Source of the DNA: Bradyrhizobium sp. LLZ17
Lineage (GTDB): Bacteria > Pseudomonadota > Alphaproteobacteria > Rhizobiales > Xanthobacteraceae
Length of the DNA: 64,000 bases
Direction of reading: 5' to 3'
Assembly (NCBI RefSeq): GCF_041200145.1
Contig: NZ_CP165734.1
Span: forward strand, 6,181,001 to 6,245,000
In this document: positions 27,474-36,704 of the stretch, piece after piece
Numbering within the stretch: the first letter of the stretch is position 1
Layout of the letters: each line of letters begins with the position of its first letter
Notes under the pieces: generated by a model
The model's input: the letters and a program-made list of their open reading frames with translations, nothing else
Databases searched by the model: none
What the model was told of the DNA's origin: nothing
Made by a program: the position numbers and the translations under genes

Positions 27474-27992
27474 ATGCAGACCGAGCTGAACAAGGTGATT
27501 GCGGCGCTCCGGGAGTTTTACGCGCAGGAATCGTTCCTGTTCGAGAAAGACGTCGGCGAGCGCGCGATCACGCACCGCTTCGCGGTCTATCTGGAGCGGC
27601 AGTTTTCCGGCTGGGCGGTCGATTGCAATTACGACCGGCTCGGAGAGCGCACGCTGCACCTACCGCACGGCACGATCATCTCGACCGACGACCATCTGGG
27701 CAAGTCGATCTATCCCGACGTCGTCGTGCATCAGCGCGAGATCCCGAACAATCTGCTCACCATCGAGATCCGCAAGGCCAGCAATCACACGCCGCTGGAG
27801 CACGACCAGCAGAAGCTGAAGGCGATGACCGACGCCCATGTCTGGTTCGCCTATTGGATCGGCGTGTTGCTGGTGCTGGACAAGCACAATGCGACGACGT
27901 CCGAGGTCTATGTCGGCGGCCTCGTCGAACCCCAGCTCTCGCGCTGGTTCGCAGCCCGGCTGGAAGAGATCGGACCGGGCGCACCGCATTGA
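27474..27992 (+). CDS. Uncharacterised protein, possible PD-(D/E)XK nuclease-like fold
   Basis: 172 residues from ATG 27474 (MQTELNKVIAALREFYAQES). I do not recognise a named family. The stretch SIYPDVVVHQREIPNNLLTIEIRKASNH has the spacing of a PD-(D/E)XK nuclease core (PD, a variable turn, then a strand with E-x-(K/R)), but the usual lysine is arginine followed by lysine. The context gives no target. An upstream start would read through the palindromic repeat. Function stays open. Confidence 0.6.
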   Translation: MQTELNKVIAALREFYAQESFLFEKDVGERAITHRFAVYLERQFSGWAVDCNYDRLGERTLHLPHGTIISTDDHLGKSIYPDVVVHQREIPNNLLTIEIRKASNHTPLEHDQQKLKAMTDAHVWFAYWIGVLLVLDKHNATTSEVYVGGLVEPQLSRWFAARLEEIGPGAPH

Positions 27993-28007
27993 GACGTTGC
28001 GCCAACC

Positions 28008-28035
28008 AAAAAGCCGCCCGCGTCATGCGGGCGGC
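28008..28035. terminator. Intrinsic terminator for the haem peroxidase gene
   Basis: Perfect 9-bp hairpin GCCGCCCGC-GTCAT-GCGGGCGGC (28013-28035) with an A5 run on its left (28008-28012), which is a T5 tail for minus-strand transcripts. It lies 26 bases past the peroxidase stop and 16 bases past the convergent gene. Confidence 0.8.
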
Positions 28036-28060
28036 CTCTGCGTCCTCGTTCGTGGCAAGC

Positions 28061-29599
28061 TCAATGCAGGGGAGCACCCTGGCCCAGTGCGTAGGCCACG
28101 AAATCCCTGAGCGCGAAGTTGGGTCCCGTTACCGGCGCCCAATTCGGATCGAGCGACAGCACGGACGAATTGTCGCCGAACATCATGCCGAGGAAGACTT
28201 CGGCGACGATGCGTCCGCCCACCGGGCCGAGCTGCGGTGTATTGAGCGTCACCGGTGTGCCGGTGACAGGGATCGTCACCGCGGTCTGGAATTGCCGCGC
28301 CTCGGCCAGGATGTAGGTCCAGAGCGGGCAATTGCCCGCGAAGGCGCCGTTCGCGATCGACGCGATCGGGGTCTGCGGGTCGCCCGCTTCGGGATGGTCG
28401 ACGGCCCGGCCGATGACGATCTGCTCGTCCGTCAGCGGTGTCACATGCATCGCCCTTGCGACCGCCTGCCCTGAAGGCAGGCCAAGCCGCCAGCTGCGTT
28501 CGAGATTGCGCAGCGCCAGCGACGCCGGATTCGAGGCGACCTCCGGCGGCAGCCTGCGCAGCGGATCGACCAGCGACGTATCGATGCGATAGGCGAACTG
28601 AAGCCGCCGCTTGTTGTCCGTACTGGTGCCGTCGCCGTCGACGCCATAGGCGCGCGTGTCGATGTCGATGAAGCGCCCCCAGTCGATGGCGCGTCCCGGA
28701 CCCATGGCACGGAAGCCGGTCAGCGCGTTGTTGTCGGGATTGTTGGGATCGGGGAAGATCTGCAGCAGCATGTTGTCGGCGTCGTTGAGGCGATAGCCGG
28801 GGCGGATCATCGAATGTCCGAGCCGATAGGCTGCAACGGAAAACTCCACCGGCATGAACGGAAACGTCTTCCAGTGGTAGTAGGCGAGCTTGCTGCGATC
28901 GTACCGCCCGCCCGTCTTGAGATCGTTCAGCACGCTGGCATGGACGATGCGCGGCAGGAAGTCGTTCAGCACGACATACTGATAGTGGAAGCGGACCCGC
29001 TGTTGCACGTCCTGGAACGACAGGCTGTCATTGTCGTCGATCATGCGGTTGTGGAAGCGCAGCATCAGCCCCTGCAGCTGCGAGACGATGCTGTTCTCGT
29101 CGTTGCGCGGATCGCCGATCAGCGCGCGGCCCTTGAAGCGCGGCAGGTCGTTGGCGTTGGAGACGCCGGCGCCGGTCAAGGTCTCGCCGAGCAGGAACTT
29201 GCCGCTGTTGTCGTACATATAGGGCTGGTCGCCCGGACCGCGTCCGTAGACATTGTCCAGGTCGAATGAGGGAGTACGGAAATCGACGAGCCCGTCCGGA
29301 TCCTGCTGCTTGGTCAGCGAGCTCACGGGATCGAAGGTGATGTCGTGATCGACGAACTGGCCGAAATAGGTGTAGAGCGCGGGAATCCCGCTCTCCTCCG
29401 AATCGGGGCTGTCCTTGGGTCCGTCGAAATCGCCGACCATGTTGTCGGCGAGCGCCGCGAGATTTCCGATGTTGTCGGCGTCGTTGGCGCCGAATTTCGC
29501 CGGCGTCAGATTGCGGAACATGCGGCCGAAGCGGCCTTGCGATAACGAGGAGCGGGTGGCGTTCAGACCGCGGGGCGTAATGGCGTGACGAGTGCTCAT
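28061..29599 (-). CDS. Animal-type haem peroxidase (peroxidase-cyclooxygenase superfamily)
   Basis: 512 residues. The distal histidine is His85 in YFGQFVDHDITFD, next to the calcium-site aspartate as in peroxidasin and myeloperoxidase. GRALIGDPRNDENSIVSQLQ carries the conserved Arg/Glu region, and the proximal histidine is His262 in YRLGHSMIRPGYR. The core motifs are therefore complete. There is no signal peptide and no RTX repeats, so the cellular site is unclear. Bacterial members are poorly characterised, with defence or oxidative roles proposed. Transcribed alone and followed by a clear terminator. Confidence 0.88.
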   Translation of the reverse strand: MSTRHAITPRGLNATRSSLSQGRFGRMFRNLTPAKFGANDADNIGNLAALADNMVGDFDGPKDSPDSEESGIPALYTYFGQFVDHDITFDPVSSLTKQQDPDGLVDFRTPSFDLDNVYGRGPGDQPYMYDNSGKFLLGETLTGAGVSNANDLPRFKGRALIGDPRNDENSIVSQLQGLMLRFHNRMIDDNDSLSFQDVQQRVRFHYQYVVLNDFLPRIVHASVLNDLKTGGRYDRSKLAYYHWKTFPFMPVEFSVAAYRLGHSMIRPGYRLNDADNMLLQIFPDPNNPDNNALTGFRAMGPGRAIDWGRFIDIDTRAYGVDGDGTSTDNKRRLQFAYRIDTSLVDPLRRLPPEVASNPASLALRNLERSWRLGLPSGQAVARAMHVTPLTDEQIVIGRAVDHPEAGDPQTPIASIANGAFAGNCPLWTYILAEARQFQTAVTIPVTGTPVTLNTPQLGPVGGRIVAEVFLGMMFGDNSSVLSLDPNWAPVTGPNFALRDFVAYALGQGAPLH

Positions 29600-30179
29600 A
29601 AAGTACCTCCATGAAAAGTGACGACGGCAAGCAACTAAAGCTAAAGTTGTTCGTCATGAAATATGCATGTGAGGCTAGATCGCGGAATCCGGCGCCGCAA
29701 TGCGCGGCTTCACACATCGCGCGGCATCGATGCGGTTCCCTGAGCGAGCGCGGCGTTCAAGCTGCGGATGTGTTTCGTGAATTCTTCCCGTATCGATGCC
29801 GAATAACATTCTCGTCATTTGAAACCAGCGACGCGAAGCAAGGTCAGCGTCGCCGACCTAACCGGCGAAGCGGTTGTGGTGATGAACAACGTATTCGCGT
29901 TAAACGTGTGGCCGCGTGCCTGCGGGCTCAGGCGATGAAACTCTAACATCTCGCCGCAAAACGCGACCTCTTCCTAAGGGCCCGCCGCAGGCGGGCGTCT
30001 CGAAGGATGGCCGCAAGCGAGCGTCCCGCCGCCTTTGCGATCGACACAGGCCGTCGCGCACTCTGTGACCTCGCCCACAGTTTACGGACCGGCCCCTCCC
30101 TATGGTCGGCGCACTTGCACGCGCCGATCCGGCGGGACTACGCTTCCCCCATTGGGGATCAGGCATTTTGGAGGTTCTG
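29600..30179. other. Intergenic region, no gene supported
   Basis: 580 bases between divergent genes. It is AT-richer than its surroundings near 29640-29700 and 29790-29900 and should hold the promoters of the peroxidase and the small secreted protein. A short GC palindrome lies at 29978-29998 (GGGCCCGCCGCAGGCGGGCG). No convincing open frame was found. Confidence 0.5.
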
Positions 30180-30542
30180 ATGCACAAATCATATTGGCTG
30201 GCTGCGGCCGCAGCACTGGCACTCGTCATGCAAACATCGCTCGCGTTGGCGCAGGCCGCTCCGGCCGCAGCCGCGCCGGCAGCCGCGACCACCGCGCCAC
30301 CTGCGGCGACCACTGCGCCGGCCGCGACCACCACCCCGGCGGCGACGACAACGCCGAGCGCCACCACTGACGCGTCGCAGTCGGCCGGCTCGAAGAAAAC
30401 CGCCGAGAAGAAACCGGCAAAAAAGAAGATGACGCGGCAGCAGGAGATCGATCATTCGGTCGACAGCGGCACCGTGCCGGCGCGCTATCGCAGCTCGGTG
30501 CCGAAGGAGTATCAGCAATATATTCCGTTCGAGAAGCGATGA
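30180..30542 (+). CDS. Small secreted Ala/Thr/Pro-rich protein
   Basis: 120 residues from ATG 30180, with GGAGGT 5 bases upstream. A signal peptide (MHKSYWLAAAAALALVMQTSLALAQ) is followed by about 40 residues of A, P and T repeats such as APAAATTAP, then a lysine-rich stretch (KKTAEKKPAKKKM). The C terminus QEIDHSVDSGTVPARYRSSV is more complex and may be the conserved part. The low-complexity linker suggests a cell-wall-spanning or surface tether. No family recognised. Confidence 0.7.
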   Translation: MHKSYWLAAAAALALVMQTSLALAQAAPAAAAPAAATTAPPAATTAPAATTTPAATTTPSATTDASQSAGSKKTAEKKPAKKKMTRQQEIDHSVDSGTVPARYRSSVPKEYQQYIPFEKR

Positions 30543-30694
30543 CGGATGGTGCGGCGGCGCGAGGCGATCAGCCGCCGCGCCGCCGCTGCCATCGACGATG
30601 GCCTTGCAAGGCGTTGCCAGGCCGGTCTGACATCCCCGGTGGCGCTCTGCGAGAGCGATGCTAGAGTAGGCCGACAGCCCGGGGGTAAGGAGTC

Positions 30695-31210
30695 ATGAGT
30701 GAGGACGTGAAGGATGCTGGCCTTGTCGCCATGATCAGCAGCATCCTGGGTGGCCACAAGCGTGCGGCAGACAATATTGCGCCACCGCCGCTCACCGAGG
30801 GGCCTCCGACGGCGCCGAGCAACGGGTTTGAATGGGGCGAGCCGCCCACCCGCGATCCTGCATCGGCCAGGCCCGAGAACGAGCCCAACAGCGAGATCGA
30901 GTCGGAGAACGCCGACGCCGCACAGGCCATCGCGAAGCCGGTCGAGCCGCCCGCGAAGATCGCCACGACGCCGGACGGCAAGCGACTGCTGCCTGCGGAG
31001 GCGATCGCCGATCTCGTGCTCGGCGAGCTGCGCAAGCTGGAGAATTTTCCGGCGCCCGGCGCCTCCGTCACCGTCTACGGCTATCGGCACTGGAACGCTA
31101 TGATCACCTTCGCGCCGTTCTCGACCAATTTCCAGAACGCGACCCGGTTCCGCCAGGCCCTGCCGGATATCGTGTTCAGGCTGCGCCGTTTCGTCGAACT
31201 TGAGATATGA
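30695..31210 (+). CDS. Hypothetical protein, acidic N-terminal half
   Basis: 171 residues from ATG 30695, preceded by GTAAGGAGTC (ribosome site). The first 85 residues are proline- and glutamate-rich and look disordered. The second half (PDGKRLLPAEAIADLVLGEL to the end) looks folded, with VTVYGYRHWNAMITFAPFST. I do not recognise the family. It lies 60 bases upstream of the GreA-like gene on the same strand, and the two may be cotranscribed. Confidence 0.65.
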   Translation: MSEDVKDAGLVAMISSILGGHKRAADNIAPPPLTEGPPTAPSNGFEWGEPPTRDPASARPENEPNSEIESENADAAQAIAKPVEPPAKIATTPDGKRLLPAEAIADLVLGELRKLENFPAPGASVTVYGYRHWNAMITFAPFSTNFQNATRFRQALPDIVFRLRRFVELEI

Positions 31211-31273
31211 TCCGGCACATAGCCGCAGGCGCGAACGCGCCCTTAGCCAAAACAGTTCGACGGGAATTTCGAC

Positions 31274-31756
31274 TTGAGCGTCGCCTTTACCAAGGAAGAA
31301 AGCGCCGAAACCGCGTCGGAGACGCTGTTGCCGGATCGCCCGATCTCGCCGCATCCCAACCTGGTGACGGCGGCAGGCCTGCAGGCGTTGCAGACACAGC
31401 TCACTGAGGCGCGCCAAGCCTATGAAGCCGCGCAAGCCATCGAGGACGTCAACGAAAAGCGCCGGCAATCGGCGGTGCCGTTGCGCGACGCCCGCTATCT
31501 CGGCGAACGGCTGCGCACCGCGCAGCTCGTACCCGATCCAACCTCGACCGACATCGTCGCCTTCGGCAGCACGGTGACCTTCAGCCGCCCTGACGGCCGC
31601 GTCCAAACCTATCGCATCGTCGGCGAGGACGAAGCCGATCCAAAGGCCGGATCGATCTCGTTCGTGTCGCCGGTCGCGAGGTCGCTGATCGGGAAGGCGG
31701 TCGGCGATGTCGTGGGGGCGGGCAGCCAGCAGATCGAGATTCTGGCGATTGCGTAG
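31274..31756 (+). CDS. GreA/GreB-family transcription elongation factor-like protein
   Basis: 160 residues from a TTG codon at 31274, the only start in frame that gives the expected N terminus [19 protein letters not shown]. It has a coiled-coil part (about 30-80, [20 protein letters not shown]) and a C-terminal FKBP-like domain ending [20 protein letters not shown], the hallmark GreA closing block. It is a divergent member rather than the housekeeping GreA, and may bind RNA polymerase's secondary channel. The acidic tip of the coiled coil (IEDVNEKRR) is only partly conserved, so cleavage stimulation is uncertain. Confidence 0.8.
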   Translation: MSVAFTKEESAETASETLLPDRPISPHPNLVTAAGLQALQTQLTEARQAYEAAQAIEDVNEKRRQSAVPLRDARYLGERLRTAQLVPDPTSTDIVAFGSTVTFSRPDGRVQTYRIVGEDEADPKAGSISFVSPVARSLIGKAVGDVVGAGSQQIEILAIA

Positions 31757-31764
31757 GGATGCGA

Positions 31765-32211
31765 TCAGGGAGAAATCCCGTTGCGGCTTGGGGTTACGCC
31801 TGGAGCCGTCCCGGCCAGTTGGACCGTTGCGCGACGCACGATGATCCGCTCGCCTTCTTCAAGATACTTGAGCTCGTCGTTGTACTCGCTGTGGACGAGC
31901 CAGATGTCTACCGTCCGCCCCTTCACCTCCCGCTCGCAAACGAGGACGCGACCCTCCTTCAAGCCAGTGAGTAGATCGAGGTAGTCGAGTTCGATGTAGT
32001 TACCGCAAGCATCGGCGAACATAAGATCATCGTGCGTATGCCAGGGCACGCCAAGAAAACCGATCAGGCAGTCTTCCTCGCGTTCGGCGTTCTCAACGCA
32101 CAGAATTGCGTCACGGCCAAGATCGACCTCTATACGATGATTGTTATCTAGCCGCACTGCCAGGCCGATTTCTCGGCATAGCTGGTTAACAAGATCGAGG
32201 TCGTAACGCAT
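31765..32211 (-). CDS. Hypothetical acidic protein
   Basis: 148 residues starting MRYDLDLVNQLCREIGLAV. Acidic, with repeated Asp/Glu-rich stretches (LDYLDLLTGLKEG, EYNDELKYLEEGE). The pattern of short beta strands and its isolated position are reminiscent of small immunity-type proteins, but no toxin gene is adjacent, so this is only a resemblance. Convergent with the GreA-like gene, leaving 8 bases between stops. Confidence 0.6.
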   Translation of the reverse strand: MRYDLDLVNQLCREIGLAVRLDNNHRIEVDLGRDAILCVENAEREEDCLIGFLGVPWHTHDDLMFADACGNYIELDYLDLLTGLKEGRVLVCEREVKGRTVDIWLVHSEYNDELKYLEEGERIIVRRATVQLAGTAPGVTPSRNGISP

Positions 32212-32514
32212 GGCAGCGCACCAATCACCGATTATAGAGCTTCATCATTGGAGCCGCTATCCTGGCAGTTCTGGCGCGCGATGTCATCTTGTGGCCCGAA
32301 GGCGGAGATTGCCGTTGTGTCCAGCACGTCGGCGGTCGAGGCCAGACCGGACATCGGGTAGACGCGAGCAAATCGACGCGAATGAGCCCTAGCCGGCATT
32401 CGCGATGCGTGGTGAAACTTGTGTCACGCTCGCAGGCCGACTTGCGACCGGCCGGGCCTAGGCTATAGAGGCAGTGGTCCACCCGTTCGAATTTCGACTT
32501 GCCCAGGCATCACC

Positions 32515-33589
32515 ATGGCCTCCGCTGCCAAGATGCTCACCGTCAGCTTTGTGCAATGTCGCGGCACCCCTTATGAGGTCGGCCGCGCCCAGGCCGATGC
32601 CTTTGCCGCCACACGCAATGGCAAGGCGTTTCTCCGCAAGAAGGTGAGATTGCCCTGGTGGTTCAACATTCGGACGGAGGAGCGGGCGTTCAGGGCTTAT
32701 GGTCCGGCTCTGTTGGAAGAGATCGCCGGGATCGCAGATGGGCTCCACATCCCAATGGAGCAAGCGGTCGTTTGTTTCGGCAATGATGGCTTGCGGATGC
32801 CGACGGGCGGCTGTTCGGCCGTTCATGAGCGGTGGCGTGTATGGCCGCAACTATGACTTCTGGCCGCGAGGCTACGAGGCACGCTTCGCACTGGTGCAGG
32901 CACGCGGGAGCTACGCCAGCATCGGCGGCAGCCACCAATTGACCGGGCGGCTGGACGGCATGAACGAGCACGGGCTCGCCATCGGACTGCATCTTGTGAA
33001 GGTCCGCCCACGATCGCCCGGCCTCACCAGCACGTTGCTGGTCAGGCGGGTCCTCGACAGCTGCGCGACCACCGCGGAGGCCGTCGACTTTCTGCGTCGC
33101 ACGCCTCACGCCATGCAGTACAACTATTCGCTGCTGGATGCCGGCGGTGTGGCTGCGGTGGTCGAGGCTGGAGCCGGTGCAGTTGCCGTGCGCGCGGGCG
33201 ACTGGCTTGCTTGCACCAATCATTTCCAGTCCCCACAATTGAGGCGCCTGAACCGCCGCGTCGCGCACTCGATTGGCCGGCTGCCACCGCTGGAAGGCTG
33301 GGCGGCGCGAGAGCTGAGTGCCGCACAGATGTTCATGGCGCTCAACTTCTCCGTCTCGCCGGCGTTCCACAACTACGGCAACGCCCAAACACTGCACACC
33401 ATCGTCGCCGAGCCGGCGAAGCGGCGGATCTTGATCGGCATTGGCGGCGATGCCGCCGCTCTCGAAGAGGACATGCTGGACGTTGATTTCAACCTGTGGG
33501 TCGCCGGCGGCGACTTGCCGACAAAGCAGCTCAAGGGACAACTAAATATCGGTTTGCAGCGGTTCCGGCGGACCAAAGCGAGGCTGTAG
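32515..33589 (+). CDS. C45-family peptidase/acyltransferase (AAT-like), frameshifted
   Basis: Starts MASAAKMLTVSFVQCRGTPYEVG. The N-terminal part is the propeptide of an Ntn-hydrolase of the acyl-CoA:6-aminopenicillanate acyltransferase type, and the predicted nucleophile is the cysteine in PTGGCSAV, exposed by self-cleavage between Gly and Cys. One extra T at 32822-32823 breaks the frame; with it removed the protein runs SAVMSGGVYGRNYDFWP to the stop at 33589, about 357 residues. RNYDF and later NEHGLAIGL and FHNYGNAQTLHTI are typical Ntn core strands. Substrate unknown. Confidence 0.72.
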
Positions 33590-34050
33590 CGGAGCTGGTT
33601 TGCTCAAGCTCGTGCTGACCTGCCGGCTGGACACGCGTTCGTATAGTGCGATGACCGTGCAGGCGTGATGCGACCAATGATCGAATATCGTTCTGACGCT
33701 TCGGCGCAGGGCTATCGCATTTCCGAGCAATCTCCGTGTGGCCGATCCTTCGAGACGCCCGCTTTGGCGGGCTCCTCAGGATGAGGGTGGAGTGCGCGGT
33801 GGCAGTTTCAGCGGGCGCCGATGCCGCTTAGCCTCATCCTGAGGAGATCGCCACCGGGTCCGCGCAAAGCGCGGCCCGATGACAGGCTCCGCGGTCGTCT
33901 CGAAGGACGAGACGCCCGCTTTGGCGGGCTCGAAGGACGAGGCGCGCGCTGCAGCTATATGCGATAGCCCTGCGTTTCGGCGGGAGAAAGGGGCTTGAAT
34001 GATTCAGGCCCATTCAGCAAGATGGCGATAAGTCCAGCAGGATAGGCCAA
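33590..34050. other. Intergenic region with repeated palindromes
   Basis: 461 bases without a supported gene. It contains the family 7 repeat at 33745-33950, with direct copies of CGAGACGCCCGCTTTGGCGG at 33750 and 33908 and CTCAGGATGAGG facing CCTCATCCTGAG. Confidence 0.6.
33745..33950. repeat. Composite palindromic/direct repeat (family 7)
   Basis: Two direct copies of a 24-base hairpin unit (33750-33773 and 33908-33931), with an inverted pair CTCAGGATGAGG / CCTCATCCTGAG between them. It marks the left side of the lower-density accessory region. Confidence 0.75.
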
Positions 34051-35370
34051 ATGAAGGACCTCGATCTTCCGGAGACGCATTACGCGCTGAGTGGAGAGGT
34101 CAATATCGCCTACCAGTCGATGGGCAACGGCCCCCATTGATCTCGTGTTCGTGCCCGGCTTCATGTCGCATATCGAGTTCATGCATGAACTGCCTGGATA
34201 TACGTCGTTCCTGCGTCGCCTCTCGAAGTTCGCGCGCGTCATCACCTTCGACAAGCGCGGACAGGGATTGTCCGACAGGGTATCGGACGCGCCGTCTCTT
34301 GAACAACGGATGGATGACGTCCGTGCCGTGATGGATGCGGTCGGTTCGAACCGCGCGGCTCTCTTCGGTAATTCCGAGGGCGGCGCGATGAGCGCTCTAT
34401 TTGCCGCGACCTATCCGGATCGCGTGTCCAGGCTTCTGCTTTTCGGCGGCTATGCGAACCGAAGGGACATGTCAGCCGATCTGGAGGACAGGCTGCAGCA
34501 ACGCGTGAAGTTCTGGGGCACGGGTGCCCTGATGCGGATTGTGGCCCCTAGCTCGGCAAATTCGCCGGATGCGATCGCGCAATTTGCGAAGTTCGAGCGG
34601 CTTTCGGCGAGTCCCGGCGCGGTCAAATCCTTCATGAGGCTGAATAGCCAGATTGACATCAGGTCAATTCTCCCGACCGTGAGAGTGCCAACGCTCGTTT
34701 TTCATCGTACCGATGACAAGCAAGTTCCCATTGCGCTCGGTCGCGAGCTGGCGTCGTTGATGCCGGAAGCGAAATTTATCGAGTATCCCGGCCAAGATCA
34801 TGCCGTGGCCGCCGGTGACGTCGAAGCCTTGCTCGGAGATATAGAAGAGTTTGTGACGGGTCATCGCAACAATTTGCCGGACGAGTCCGAGCGCATTCTG
34901 GCAACGGTTCTATTTTCCGACATCGTCGATTCCACACGCACCGTTGCCGAGAAGGGCGATGCAGCCTGGCGGAAAGTGCTCGACAGTCACGACCAGCTCT
35001 CGCTCGAACTTGTGCAAAGACACCGTGGGAAATTGATCAAGTCCACGGCGATGGGTTTTTGGCGATCTTCGATGGACCAGGCCGCGCGGTGCGCTGTGCT
35101 TTGACGATGAGCGCGGCCTCAAATCAAATGGGACTGCGCGTTCGCGCCGGCCTTCATACGGGGGAGATCGAAGTCAGAGGCCGTGATATCGGAGGTATCG
35201 CCGTTCATGCCGCCTCAAGGGTCATGGCGCAGTCGCCGCCAGATGAGGTGCTCGTGTCCAAGGTGGTGACCGACCTCACCGCCGGCGCCGGCCTGCAATT
35301 TTCAGAGCGTGGATCACACGAACTCAAGGGCCTGCCGGGTCGATGGGACCTGTTCGCGGCAAGCGTTTAA
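34051..35370 (+). CDS. Alpha/beta-hydrolase fused to class III adenylate/guanylate cyclase, two frameshifts
   Basis: Reconstructed from ATG 34051 (MKDLDLPETHYALSGEVNIA). An extra C in the C5 run at 34131-34135 moves the hydrolase core (VFVPGFMSHIEF, KRGQGLSDRVSD, the nucleophile elbow GNSEGGAMSA) to another frame. A missing G near 35047 then splits the cyclase domain: TVLFSDIVDSTRTVAEKGD and, after correction, STGDGFLAIFDGPGRAV, LRVRAGLHTGEIEVRGRDIG and AASRVMAQSPPDEVLVS. Metal-binding aspartates in SDIVDST and TGDGF are intact. Corrected length about 439 residues. Such hydrolase-cyclase fusions are common in Bradyrhizobium; the hydrolase part may act as a sensor. Confidence 0.78.
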
Positions 35371-35448
35371 GGCTGCGCTGTTCGCGGCAGGGGCGATGTC
35401 CGTCTGTGGCCTCTTAGCCGAAGGTCGTCTGCAGGCGCATCACGGCAG

Positions 35449-36420
35449 ATGGCGATCGAGCAGGGCGGTGCGACAGGCGAGGGATTTGCGACCATTTCTA
35501 GTGACGGCCGCGTCCTGGATTGCTGGTTTCTTCAGCTGCGCTTGGCTGCGGAGGCCAATGGGCCAGCGACGGCTCGGTTGACCGAGCTGGAGATCAAGCG
35601 AGCGTTGGGCGAGCCGGCGGCCGGATATGCGCGGCACGACGATGTTCGCAACGTCGACATCGTTCCGATCCGAACCGAAATTGCGTCGCTCGCATCCGCG
35701 CCCGTTGACGTGCACGACGCCTACCTTCGGCTCCACCTGCTTAGCCATCGGCTTGTCGAACCCAATCGCCTGAACCTCGAAGGGATTTTCGGTGTGCTGC
35801 CCAACGTTGCCTGGACCACTCTTGGTCCGTGCGAATGCTCTCGGGTGCCGGAAGCGCGAATGGAGGCACGAAAGCGCGGCCTCGTATTCGAGGTGACCGG
35901 CGTGGATAAATTCCCGCGCATGACCGACTATGTGACGCTCGCGGACGTGAGAATTGCGGATGCGGATCGCGTGAGGCTGGGAGCCTACTTGGCGCCAGGC
36001 ACAACCGTCATGCATGAAGGCTTTTGCAATTTCAATGCAGGCACGCTCGGTCATTGCATGGTCGAAGGCCGGATAAGTGCCGGTGTGGTTGTCGGGAGTG
36101 GCAGCGACGTTGGCGGCGGAGCGTCGATCATGGGGACGCTGTCGGGAGGAGGGAAAGAGACGATTAAAGTTGGCGAGCGCTGCCTGATCGGAGCCAACGC
36201 CGGCATTGGCATCTCTCTGGGTGATGATTGTGTGGTCGAAGCCGGCTGCTACGTCACAGCAGGCGCCCGCATTCTTTTGGAAGATGGTCGCGTGGTGAAA
36301 GCGAGAGAACTCTCGGGCCAAACGGGGCTGTTATTTCGACGCAACTCCCAGAGCGGTGCGCTTGAAGCAAGCAGGCGCAAACCAAATTGGGACGGCCTCA
36401 ACTCGCAACTTCACGGCTAG
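35449..36420 (+). CDS. dapD: Tetrahydrodipicolinate N-succinyltransferase, actinobacterial type
   Basis: 323 residues starting MAIEQGGATGEGFATISSDG. Conserved blocks include AYLRLHLLSHRLVEPN, LEGIFGVLPNVAWTTLGPC, GVDKFPRMTDYV, HEGFCNFNAGTLG, VEGRISAGVVVGSGSDVGGG and IMGTLSGGG, with left-handed beta-helix hexapeptides. These match the DapD form of mycobacteria, corynebacteria and pseudomonads rather than the shorter enzyme normal in alphaproteobacteria. It should succinylate tetrahydrodipicolinate in lysine/meso-DAP synthesis. No other dap gene is near, so it is probably a second, acquired copy. The 80 bases upstream carry no clear promoter. Confidence 0.85.
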   Translation: MAIEQGGATGEGFATISSDGRVLDCWFLQLRLAAEANGPATARLTELEIKRALGEPAAGYARHDDVRNVDIVPIRTEIASLASAPVDVHDAYLRLHLLSHRLVEPNRLNLEGIFGVLPNVAWTTLGPCECSRVPEARMEARKRGLVFEVTGVDKFPRMTDYVTLADVRIADADRVRLGAYLAPGTTVMHEGFCNFNAGTLGHCMVEGRISAGVVVGSGSDVGGGASIMGTLSGGGKETIKVGERCLIGANAGIGISLGDDCVVEAGCYVTAGARILLEDGRVVKARELSGQTGLLFRRNSQSGALEASRRKPNWDGLNSQLHG

Positions 36421-36704
36421 AGGGCTGGAAGGGGTCTGGGGCAGGAGTGACGCGCCTTACGTCGACCAGAAGTAGCGATATTTCCAATCGGGCCATCAGC
36501 GAAGGAAGGGCAGCCTCTCGCAAGGTCTGCTCACCAAGTGCAGCGACATGTCCGCAGCCGAGGGAGCTCGGAAATCACGAACTGGGCCGATTAACGCGAT
36601 TGACCCATAGCGAAGAAGGGGCCGGTGTAGAGACGCATGGGACGAATGTCATTTCAGAGACTTAGAGATTATCATTTGGTCGGCAGGCAAAGACGGAGAA
36701 TGTA

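Noticed and set aside
30189..30518. 109-codon frame antisense to the small Ala/Thr/Pro-rich protein
   Set aside because: It is Arg/Gly-rich, mirrors a low-complexity repeat and has no ribosome site, whereas the plus frame has a signal peptide and GGAGGT.
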